This document shows, piece after piece, positions 14,766 to 26,400 of a DNA stretch of 64,000 bases. Every line of letters starts with the position of its first letter. The stretch's first letter is position 1. The stretch covers positions 1-64,000 of the forward strand of contig JAEUBA010000058.1 of assembly GCA_018257865.1 (NCBI GenBank). Reading direction: 5' to 3'. The stretch is from Stereocaulon alpinum. Lineage: Eukaryota; Ascomycota; Lecanoromycetes; Lecanorales; Stereocaulaceae. Both the position numbers and the translations under genes were made by a program. The notes under the pieces are model-generated. The model made no database searches, was not told where the DNA came from, and worked only from the letters and a program-made list of their open reading frames with translations.

Positions 14766-17700
14766 CTATCCCCTTATTAAGGAACCTTCGTCCCGAAGAA
14801 ACCTTACTTCCTTAATATTTCCTTATACTATCTAACCGTCGTTAATAACTTATAGATTATATTTCCTAGGTTGGTTTAGTAGCTATAGTATTATATCTAA
14901 GGTATACGCGCTCCTAGAAGGAATATCGTATATTATCCCTTTCTTCTAAGTATATAGAATATATCCGTTCGGGTAGGAGCTATCAGCCTACTAAACCTAT
15001 CGTATATTTTAATAGTATTAACCGCGTAATAGCTAAATTAGAGAAAGAGGAAGAGGAAGTAGAAGCGGCTATAGACGTAGCTATAAAGCTTCTAGTTTCT
15101 AAGAAATAGAAGTTAAAATATATTCGCACTTAGCGTCGTTTCCTTAAAGAGCGTAAATAGAAACTCTTTAATAAAGGACTTTCGAATATAAAGGACTTAG
15201 AGAGGCTAAAGGAACTAGAGAAGGTATAGGAGGTAGAGAAAGTAGTAAATAACACTACCTCCCCTAACGCGCTAGCTAACCTTTCCCTATAGACCTCTAA
15301 GACGTTCTCGTAGTTTTAGGGTTCTAAACCCGGAACTCTACTAGCTTCTTAGGGTAATTAAGTATTAAGGGTAACTCCTATATATTCTCTAAATAATTAT
15401 AGTCTAACTACTTAATTAGATACCTCTTTTTCCCTTTAATAACCTAATAATCTAGTATTTCTTTAATATCGTATTCCTTATTATTCTAATCTAGGAGGAG
15501 CGGTGCGGTCTGTAGTAGTATTTCGGGGTCTACTTTCTTAAGTAAGGATATATAGAATACTAGGTACTTCCTTATTAGTTAAGGAAGGTCTAGTATATAG
15601 TTTATATCCCCTTTACATTCCTTTATAAGGAATAGTCCTAGCTTTATATAGTTAAGCTTATTACTAGGCCTATTAGTTTTAAAATTTCTACGAAGAAGAT
15701 ATACCCTATCCCCTTTAGAAATATTTAGTCCTTTTAAACGTTTTTAATTATAATATATCGCTAAGTAGTTACTTAGGAATTATAAGTCTTTCTATAATTC
15801 TTAATAGATTCGTACTATTTCCTAGGTAGCGATAGTTACCCTTTAAGCTTTTAGTTCGACCCCCCTTAGTAATAATATTATATAAGGTTCGAAACTATAG
15901 TTAGCTCGGAATAGTATTATACCTATTAGGTCTAATAATAATCTGTTATATACTAGCTACGCGACTAGTAGATAGGATACCTAATTATCTTATTAGTAGT
16001 TAATATAATACCGAAGATATTATTCTAGTATTTAGTTAGTTCTTTCCGTCTAACTATTAGTCTGCGGATAGAATACTATACTTATCTTTATCTTAATTCC
16101 TATTATATCTATTAGCGATCTCTAAAACTTAGAGGTAAAGAGCTTATCTTAATTAGAGATAATCTCTTTAGGAAGCCTATAGTTAGCTACTACTATTTAT
16201 AAGAACGTATACGCTAGATCTTCTACGTCTAATTCTTCCTTATATAGTACGAAATACGCTATCTTAGTTAGTCGGTTATTAATTACTAAGATTATATTAT
16301 AATATATACCTATTAGTCTTTCCTTTAACTTTAGGAGCTTAATAACGAAATCCTATATAATACTCTTCTACGGACTATCTAGGATTACTGGCGATTTTAA
16401 CTCTCTATAAGGCTTATATTAAGAATGCTTCGTCCTAATATATATATTATATTTATTAATATAATCCTTAATATACTTCTATATCTTAGGAAAATAGAAG
16501 TTATGAGATATCTTCTTAAATATCTTCTTAATCCCCTAGTATCTACCGGAGCTCTCTACTTTATAGTATATCCTAAAAATTTCTCCTTAAGTACCTATAG
16601 GGATATAAATCTATTCTTAGAAGGTTAGTAGTCCTAGATCTATTTTCTTAAATAAGTTATAGCTATTAATATCTTTATAGATCTTAGATGCGACTTTATC
16701 CTTTAATAAGTCTTCTAGTATCCTCTTAGTTAAATCTTTATTATTAATAGTTATAGTTACCGCTATATATAGTCCGGCTATATTAGGTTATAATAATCTA
16801 TCTTAGTAATATATTAGAACTGTTTTAGAACTTTACTAAATATTTATTATATAATCAGCTCTCCTACTAAGTGCGTCTATAGTATTATTCTTACTACCCT
16901 TAACGTATTCGATTCTAAAATTAAATGTTAATAACTCTTTATACTACTAAGCTAGACGTCTATTAAGCTCCTTAGTTAATAGGAAGAATATTAAGTTCTT
17001 ATAATCTATTAAGACCTAAACCTAGTACTTAGTTCCCTTTAGATAAACCTTCTAAATACGAAATACGTCTATAATAGTAAGTAATTCCTTATTATATATT
17101 AGATATCTAGTTTTAGCGTCTAGTAGCTTCCTACTATAGAAGGCTATAGGGTACTAATAATAAGTAATACCTATTTTCCCTATTTTTCCCGTATTAGGGC
17201 TATTATTTATAGATAGTTAGCTAATTACTACTCCGATTACTCCGTTAGAGGTATTAGTATAGAGACGAATAGGCGACTCTAAGTTAAACTAATATAATAT
17301 TAAACTAGAAGCGAATTACTTCTATAAGGTCCTAAAGGATACCTCTACTTCCTTCGTCTATATAAATAGTACTTCGTTATAGGTTAAGCTAGTAAGAGGC
17401 GTAGTAGTTTTTAAATATCTATAAATAAACTTCCGATAGAAATTCGTAAAACTAAGGAATAATTATATCTCTTTCTTATTTATAGGTATAGGCTACTTAA
17501 CTATACTTTTTACCTTTTCTAAGTCTATTTTAATCCCTTTATTAGAAATAATAAAGCCTAAAAATTTAACTCTTTTCTAGTAAAACTTATATTTTAATAA
17601 CTTTAAGTATAATCCTACTTACTTAAGCTTTCTTAGTACCTTTTATACTTACTTAATATATTCCTTATAGGTATCCGAGTATATAAGTATATTATTAATA

Positions 17701-20638
17701 TATACTAAGACGAAATCGTCTAGATATTCTTTTAGGATATTATTAATAAATACCTAAAATGTTATAGGGGCGTTTATTAATCTAAATAGTATTATAAGGT
17801 ATTTATAGAGACCCTATCTTATATAAAAGGCCGTTTTCTACTCGTCGCCTTACTTTATATATATTCGGTTAAATACTCTTAGAATATTGAACTTAGTAAA
17901 CTATTTCTTACCCTAAAGCTTATCTTAAAGTTCTCCTATTAATAGTAATAGGTAACTATTTTTTACCGTAATATTATTAAGTACTCTATAATCTATATAT
18001 AATTATAATTTACTATCCGGTTTTAGTATAAATAGGATCGGATATCCTATAGGTAATTAAGATTTTTAAATAAACCCCTTCCGTTTATTTTCTTCGATAT
18101 ACTTCGTAAGAGTAATAGCTTTATCTTACGATAGCGGGTATATTAGCTTCTTTATAGGTTATTTACCTAAGATTAACTTAATCTTATAGTCCTATAGTTA
18201 GTACTTAGGAAGGGCTTTATTAATACTCTCTTTTTAAAATAGAGTTCTGAATTCCGTATATTTATTTAGGATTTTTATAGTAGGAGTCTCGCTTATAAGT
18301 CTAACTTAACTCTATAGTACTATAATATTTCCTACCTTAAAATTATCCTTTATTTCCTCTTAGGTTTAAGCTACTACTAAGAGGAATTTATATTCTTAGA
18401 TTAGTAGAACTCTATTTAGTATACTATCTATAAATATTATATTCTAAGAACCCTATTCTATTAATAGGTTAGCTTTCTTTAGCTATAGGATTCTTAGGGT
18501 AATATTATTAACCCCTCCTAGTACTAAATTAAAGGTATATTTCTTATATCTTCGTCCTATCCTTAGGTTAAGTATTTTAGTACTTCTATTAATAGTCCCT
18601 ATTATTAATCTATTAAAGTTCGTTAACGCGTATAGCTCGCGCTTTTATATAAGTAAACTATATTTCCTTATAAAGCTTAGTTTAATTAAGTCCTTACTTA
18701 ATCTACTATTAATAATAACCCTTACCGGAATACTATTAATCTCTACTTAGAACCGAAACCTAATATTATTACTAGATTCGGCTATAGCTACCTATTCGAC
18801 CTTTTTAGTAGTTCCGCTACCTAGTCTATTTACTGCGGAACCTACTAGTTTTTTATAAGTTCCCCCTTAGAGTCCCTAGTAATTAGGTCTTCCTTAATAA
18901 ACTTATTAAGTAGGATCTTTTCCTAGCGCTTTAGGAGGTTCTTAACCGCTTTATCTAAATAATAGATTAATAACCGCAAATCCTGCGGAATAAGTTATTA
19001 GTCCGGTAGTAATATACTTCTATCTTTTAAGAACCTTAATCCTTTAGGGAGTTTCTAGTAGACTAGACTATCCGGATTTAGGTACTTATCCCCTTATAGT
19101 ATTTCCTAGATCTTCTAAGCTACTAGAGATTCGAACTCTATAAGTCCCTTAGTCTTATCCTAGGCGAATCTTATAGATAGACTCCTAAAAAGACTTATAA
19201 ACTTAGTAACTAATAATAATTATTAGTTATTTTCTACTAGTTTCTTAGTCTATTCCTCGCTTAGCGAGGCTATTAATACCTGTATTAGCTTATCTATAGT
19301 AACTTTTCGTACGTATATATTAGCCTTTTCTAGTTTATTATATAGATCTATTACTTACTATTCTATATACTCTAATTACTATCGATAGGATTCTAATAGT
19401 TCTTCTTAAGTCCTTTAGGTATCTAACCTTAAAGCCTTAATCCTATTAAGAGTCTTATTATCTAATAAGGCTTCTTCCCCTATAAGCTCTCCTAACTCGC
19501 TTCCTAAGGATAGTTCCTAGCGGGGATTATTAACTTAGTCCTTACTAAAGTATTCTTTACTATTTACTATAAATACCTAGTATTTTAGTTTCTAGGGGTA
19601 CTATCCTAATCCGTCCTTTTTACTAAGATACGTTCGGTACGAATTATTATAGCAAGCCGTCTAACTTAAGTAATTATATTCTTTATTAATTAACTATTTT
19701 AGCCGTCCCGGCTGCTCCTATTTATTATAGTTAGGGTTTATATCCCCTACTATAGCTACCTATTCTCTTTAAGGGTACTTATTCTAATAGTATCCCTTCT
19801 TATAGTATCTATAATATTCTATATTAGATAGGTCCTTCTTCTACTTCTTTCCCTTATAAGGTTTCTTAGAGAATTTCGCCTTTATAGCTAAAATATTTTC
19901 TTTTCTCCTAAACCTAGAAATTAGGGCGGAAGACTTCTATTCCAGCTTTCTTTTATATATCCTATTATTAATAGAATAGACCTTAGATACTAACTATATA
20001 AAGTTTCTAATATTATTAGAGTAGGCGAGCTTATCCTTAACCTTATCCTTTAGTCCTTTTTAATATATAGCGGCTTAAGCGTCTTCTAACTAATTAAGCT
20101 AATAGGTAATTCCTCTAAATTATACTATATATTCTATTATAGGCCCCTTCTACTAGAGATTTATAAGCTTATATTCTAGCCTTCTTTCTTTAGTACTATC
20201 CCTAAAGTAGAACCTTAAGAGGTTCCTAATATATATTTTATTAGAGATAATCTTTAAGGACTCGTCCTCTATAGCGTTAGGGTCCTAAATTAAAAGATAT
20301 TCCTTAAGCTAGGGTTAAAGGGCTGCCGTAGCGTCGCCTTTAAGGTATAATAGGTAAAATATATTTCTAGCTTTTATAGTAGAGAAGCTTAGTATATTAA
20401 AGGCTATATATAGGTTAATTTATTAGAGAAACGTATCTAACCCTCCCTTCCTACTAAAGAACTTCGTAGGGGTAGGTAACTTTATCCTACTATCGCTAAT
20501 AGTAATTCCTTCTTTAGGAACTAAAACCATATCCCTTCCCTTAAACCTACTTATTACTTTAGGTATAACTCACCGTCTTTCCCCTAAGGTAGAACCGGAA
20601 GTGCTTATACTATATAGTCTAAAGTATAGTATTTAAAG

Positions 20639-21004
20639 TATAATAGGGTGGTTTAACTCCTGCGGGTAAATTATATAGTATATTAAGTACTAGAAGGTAA
20701 TAGAGATAGATAGTATTTAAATTATCTTTAGCTAAAACTCCTCTCTATTATATAAGTTAAATATAAGGAGATAAAAAAATATTCTGCTAAAGGAAAATCC
20801 TTCCTTATATATTTAAGGGAGGAACCTTATACTCCTCTAAGTCGCACTGATCGTACTCTGCGACTATTATAACTATTACGACTAGTCGCCGTAGGCGCAG
20901 TAGTCGCGCCCTATAATCACTGCGACTACTACGACTAGTCACCTAACAGCGGTCCCTAGGCTACCTTACCTAGTGTATTCCTTATCACGCCTCAACCCGT
21001 AACA
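20639..21004 (-). repeat. LTR of element 2, right copy (5' LTR)
   Basis: Better-preserved copy, ending CAACCCGTAACA. Positions 20639-20813 match element 1's LTR; 20814-21004 do not. The unshared part contains repeated CGACTA/TAGTCG motifs in both orientations, for example GACTAGTCG near 20880 and again near 20930. Confidence 0.92.
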
Positions 21005-21275
21005 TTATCGCTCTATTATTATATTAGGATACGTCCCTTATTCGCCTCTACTAATAGCGCTCCTCTTCTCTCTTCCTCCTCTATCCTATATTATTTTACT
21101 AGGTTCGTAGCCTAGTGTAATTACTTATCTAGCCTAGTAGGCCTACTCGCCCGTCGTGCTCGTTGTCGTCGCCATCTCCTTCTTCTCCGGTCTTTAGAAG
21201 TTCAGTTATTAGATATAAGGCCTAGAAGCGTATTAGCTGTTAATTTCGCTTCGTCCTAATCGCTAAAGTCTTTTC

Positions 21276-23474
21276 ACCTTCCTTATCTCTACCCTAAAGC
21301 GCGAGTTTATTCTATAATATTAGTAATAACTTAGTATTTAGCGGGGAACTTCCTTTATAATTAGGGCGTTATAATAGCGGATCCGCAGGATTCGTTTTTC
21401 TAGTATAATAAGTAATTTCGAAATTAAAAGTAGTAAGCTTTAGCGCCTACTTAGCTTACTAAGGATTTAACTACTTCTACTTTATAAAGCCCTTAAGATT
21501 ATTATAATTAGTAAAAACCTTAATAGTAAACAGGCTACCTTTTAGGTAGTACCGCTACTATTTTATTACCGCTACTATAGCGAGTAATTCTTAGTTATAA
21601 ACCTTATAATTCTACTCCGTAGGAATTATCTTTTAGGACTAAAAGGTAATTAGGTACTAGTAGCTATTATTATCTAGCTGTATAAGTACTACTATAATAG
21701 TAAAGTTAGAAGTATTAGTTTCTATACGTAACTTTACTTCTAAGTTAAAGTAGCGTAGAAACGGCGTACTAGAAAAGATATCCTAAAGCTTTTAAAAAGT
21801 ACCTTTAGTACTATTATTCTACTAAAGTTAACCTACCTTTTTCCCGTCTTTACTATCTTTAAGTAAGTTAGTTAGAGGCGTAGCTATAGTAGTGTAGTTA
21901 TAAATAAACCGCTAGTAGAAATTTATAAAGCCTAAGAAAACTTATATATCTTAAAAGGTCTTTAGCCTAAGCTATTCCCTAATTATCGCTACGCGTTCCT
22001 AATCTATTACTACGCTATTAGTAGATATAATAAATCTAAGAAATTTAACCCGTTTAGTACTAAACTAACACTTCTTTAGGTTAGCGAAAAGCGAGAATTA
22101 ATATAATTATTTTAGTACTTACTAAATATACCGCTAGTAGTCCGCTAGGTTCGCGCTATAAATTAAGATATTATTAAGATAGATAATATACGAAATATTA
22201 ATAAGCCTTATAAGAGCCCTATTAATATACGCTTAAAACGTCGCTAGGGTATTAGTAAGCCTAAAAGGTATAACTAAGTATTTAAAGTAGCTATAGTAGG
22301 TACGGAACGTAGTCTTCTATTTATTACCTTCTTTAATTTAGATCTTATAATAGGTATCCTTTAAGTCTAACTTTATAAACTTTTTAGCCCTATATAGGCG
22401 GTCTAATATCTTAGTAATTAGAGGTAATAGGTATTAATTTTTAATAGTTACTATATTTAACCCCTAATAATTAATATAAAGACGCAGCCTACTATCCTTC
22501 TTTAGTACGAAGAGGATAGGTACTCTAGCTAAAGAAACTAAATAGCGTATCTAGCCTTTTACGAGCGTATTATTAAGATAGCGCCGTAGCTCCGCTAGCT
22601 TAGATTAAGATAAGTTATAAAGAGGCTTATAAGACGGCTCCTTACTATCCTTAATATTAATAGCGTAGTTACCTTCCTTTAATAAGGGTAAGGTTCCTAC
22701 TTTCTTATTTAAGAAGATATTAGAGAACTCTAGTAGTTCCTTTAGAATCTATTCTAAGCTTCCTTTATTTAGGTAATTAGTTACTATAGTAATATATATA
22801 ATTATATAAACTTTAGGCTCCTTCTTAAGATAATAGCCGAAGATAGTAAGCTCCTTAACCTAAAACTTTTTAGTATTAACCTTAAACCGCTACTACTCTA
22901 CTAACGGATTAAGTAAAATCTTTATTTACTTTAACCCTAGTATACTAATTACGACGTTAGGACCCTTAAGATTAATAGTATAAAAAAGTATACTATACTC
23001 CTTACCGCAGCCCTAGCTATTAATAAGTATATACTTAAATTAATAAGTACTATAGATATATATACTAAAGCTACTTAGAGCTTTTAGTAGTAGTAAGTTA
23101 GTAGTAGAAGGTAATAAGTCCTATTAAATTATAAACTTCTAGGAGATTAAATTAAGCTACGATCTAGTATCTAATAAAGTAGTAACCTACTATAGGCTAG
23201 TATTAAGTATTATCTAACCCTTAGTTAGGATAGAAGGACTAGCCTCTACTTTTTAAGTTTCTTCCCCCGCTTCTAAGGCAGTTATAGGGGCTAATCGTTT
23301 TTTACTAATACTATACTAATACCGGTATAAGTAGTAGGCTTATTATAATTAGGATAATTTAGGCTTATATAGCCTAGCTTTCTATAATAATAGTAAATAA
23401 GTTTAGTTACTAAATCTAAATTAGTCTTCCGCTTTAGACTCCTTAAATAAGATTTATATTATACTAATTATAAG
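21276..23474 (-). mobile_element. Gypsy A chromovirus, gag-RT-RNase H segment (degenerate)
   Basis: The minus strand shows a CCHC zinc knuckle (RIP-altered, near 23341-23400), then reverse transcriptase with a YLVIPFRLTNTLATF-like stretch (near 22230-22300) and the catalytic strand read YLNNILIYS near 22168-22200. RNase H follows, and the frame passes across the LINE at 21275/9165 into the integrase segment. The gag start and 5' LTR are missing because the Helitron end lies at 23475. This is a different gypsy family from elements 1 and 2, being less similar in RT and having a different downstream order of motifs. Confidence 0.78.
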
Positions 23475-26400
23475 TTAGTGCCCGTAATCTTTATAGAAGA
23501 TTAATAATTAAACGGGCTATATCTCGCTTATTTAATACTCGATTTACAAAATTTACTAAGTAGATTTAAAAAGTTTTCTATTTATAGTCTAAGCGGGCTT
23601 CTAATTCTAAGTAATAGCTATATTAGACCTCTATACCGAGCAAAATCTAACCCCTAAGCAACTCCTACTAGCTATAACCGTCCTGCGAGTACTAGACCTA
23701 TAGCAGTACCTGCTTATAGACTAGGTTATTTATAAGCTTATACCTAACATACTCGTCCGAATCCGGACTAATTATATACAGGTTCGACTCTATAGTAACG
23801 CGCGAGTTGCTAATATAGAATTATCTATAGGTAAACGCTAGACGGGACTATAGGTTAAGTCCTATATACTTTATTAACTAGCCCTGTAACTTATTAATAG
23901 TTATTACGAAGGTAGGGCGTATAGGGAACTGCTTACGGGTAAATAGGGTAGGGATATACTTATTACTATCCTTAGACTATAAAGGGATCTTATATAAGAC
24001 TACCTCGCTACTATTAAAACTCCTACCTATAATATTACCCTTAAGGATATATCTCCTATATTTAGTAAGTAAAATACGGGTCCTATTATAGAGACGGGGT
24101 ATATTAAGGTTCCTTATTAATATTACTAGCGTCCCCACCTTTAATCGTAGCTTATATAGTAGTAGTAAGGGCTTATAGAATTTATTCTAGTACTCGTTAG
24201 GGAATATCTCGTTTTCCTTAGGGTTTACCGCTTAATTAAAACTCTAGTATTTATAGTAGTCGCCCCGTATACGGTCGAGAATATAGTTATTAACTTTTTA
24301 GATATCCTTATTTATAATAGCTAGAATTACTTATTTAGTTAGATAGCGCCGGTCTAGAAGATCTCTACTAATAGCGGGGTAAATTTTATTAATTAGTACG
24401 TCTATAGTATTCCTTAGTAGGTATCTATATTTCTAAGGAGACTTCTTATCCTTAGTAATTAGGTCGACTATATTACCTTTACTATTACTAATATATAGGA
24501 GAGCTTTAGTAAATTCTACTATTCGCTACCTACCTTCTTTAGTAAGACCTCTATTACTTAGACGTATATTAGTAGTAAGCTAAAGAATAGTTACCTTATC
24601 CTAGAACGCCGCCTTTTAGATATAGGTATTAATAATAACGCCTATAGTCCCCCCTAGGACTACTAGTAAGGTCTAATAGAAATCGCTATAAAAGTAAATA
24701 ACCTTACTACTAAAGTAAGCTCTGTTATTACCGTAAATATCCTATAAAGAACGGCTGACGTATTTAATAGCGAAACGACTCTATATAGGTACTTCGTCCT
24801 AGAAGATAATATAAGCCCGCTTAATTAACTCTATAAGATTAGTTCCTTTCTAAATACTATAACTAGACATACTCTCAGTATCTAATAGGATCTTAAATCG
24901 CGAATAGGTAGTACGTCTACTATCTAATAGGGTTATAGTAATACCTAAAGAGGCTATAGCTAAAGTAATATACTTCTAAGAATAGAGCTTCTTTAGAATA
25001 GTATTCTAGACTATAGTCTTCCTAGTACCGCTAGCGCTATTTAAAAAGAATAGTACGCCTATACTAAATTTATTATTATTATTCTTATCTACTACGGCTA
25101 TAATCTTTTCGGCTGCTAGGCGTTAGTTAGTATTAAACTTCTACTATTTAACTTCTGTATCTTCTAGTATAATATTATAAGATATCTCCTCGTAGAGTAG
25201 ACGGTTCTAGATTCGCGATTTATATAGAAGATCGAATAGAATAATAATCAGCGGAAGGTTAAATAGCTCTAAGCTGAGGCTACTTTTAATAGTAGACTAG
25301 TAGTCTAACTAGCCTAAAATTAAATATAGAGTATATTACTCAGCCTAAAATACTAGGTCTTGTACGCGTTCGTCCTTATAGCCCTAGAGGATATCTATAT
25401 AATAGGCGAAATACTTATTTAATATATAGGTATAGTCGTCTAATATACTATTTTAATAATTAGAATATATAGGCTAGCTTAGATAGAGAATATAGTTTAA
25501 CTTAGTTAAATATAGTCCGACTTAGATATAGAATATAGTCTAACTTAGATAGAAAAATAATTACTATAGTAATAAAAATAGATATATACCTTACTTTAAA
25601 TTTCTCCTAAAGTGCTAAAGGGTCCTTTAGGTGCAGTTCTAATAGAATAGTTATAAAAAGACCTTATAGTACTACTAGTAAGCAAAGAGTCTTTACTTCC
25701 TTTAGTACCTTAACACAGTACTTATTATTCTCTACTAATCTAAGTTAAACGTAGGTAACTTTATATATTAGAAGCTCGCCGTTAATAGTCCGTAGATTAT
25801 TAAATAATATTACCCCCTAATAGTAGGTGAGAAGGAGTCGGTAATAGTATAAATTACCCTACTTAGGACTAATTATATATATACGTCTAATTACCTCCCC
25901 CTTTTCGCGAATATACTATATCCGTTTCCTCTTATCCTATATAAAATATATAGGAAATTCGTTATATAGGTAATTAAGGGGGTTTATATCTAGAAGGTAT
26001 AGTTACTTATTCCTTCTCTTAAATAATAGAGGCTAATCGTTCTCTAAGGCTTCCTTTATAAGATAATTTATCTTAAAGAACTCCGTTAACTATATCTTAC
26101 GTAATAAGTCCTTATTAAGAATAGTCTTAGTAGTATCCCTATCTAAATCGACGCTAATCTACTACTCCTTAAGTAAATAAATCTATAGCCGTTTAATATA
26201 AGGCTTAATCCCCCCTATACTAAACCTAAAGATCTTCCAGTAAGCTTCAGAGCTTCCTATCTAATAACTTTTATAGAATTCGGTAACCTTATTAACTAAT
26301 AGAGGCTCTAGCCGTTACTACCCTAGCGGTATAGAGTTCCCCTAAGGTACCGTTATTAATTAAGTAACCGAAATATTTGCTTAGTCTAGACCCTTATAGA

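Larger units (their letters stand above)
14400..21004 (-). mobile_element. LTR element 2, complete Ty3/gypsy retrotransposon, RIP-mutated
   Basis: Two 366-bp LTRs (14400-14765, 20639-21004) and a perfect 5-bp duplication ttatc (14395-14399, 21005-21009) delimit it. Its internal region closely parallels element 1 over its whole length, in the same order: gag/protease about 20500-18800, reverse transcriptase about 18200-17500 with the YVDD-type motif near 17690-17720, RNase H, integrase about 16700-16000. It sits inside ORF1 of the LINE, so it is younger than that LINE. All frames are broken by RIP-type stops. It belongs to the same family as element 1 but carries a different U3. Confidence 0.9.
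9165..21275 (-). mobile_element. Full-length Tad-like LINE, split by LTR element 2
   Basis: A non-LTR retrotransposon of about 5.5 kb excluding the insert, with an 11-bp target duplication accttccttat at 9154-9164 and 21276-21286. ORF1 starts on the minus strand at an ATG at 21175, about 100 bp from the 5' end, is interrupted at 14400-21009, and continues to about 13300, where RIP-altered CCHC zinc knuckles are visible (near 13440-13500). ORF2 has an APE-type endonuclease (IGDFN-like strand, about 12900-12100) and a reverse transcriptase with a FxDDV motif at 10799-10816 (read FIDDV); the region to about 9500 may be RNase H. The 3' end is a GGCGTATAAATCAATTAATT tail with a 4-bp period rather than poly(A). 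The FxDDxN-type RT motif and two-ORF layout fit the Tad clade of fungal LINEs. Confidence 0.85.

Noticed and set aside
16425..16628. 67-codon plus-strand open frame in element 2
   Set aside because: It lies antisense to the RIP-mutated integrase region of a minus-strand gypsy element and shows no family pattern; an accidental frame in TA-rich sequence.
14395..21009. Elements 1 and 2 as one duplicated segment
   Set aside because: Each has its own perfect target duplication and a different U3, so they are separate insertions of one family.
25478..25560. Possible CRISPR-like spaced repeat
   Set aside because: Units are contiguous and diverged, without spacers, in a eukaryotic transposon; a degenerate tandem repeat.
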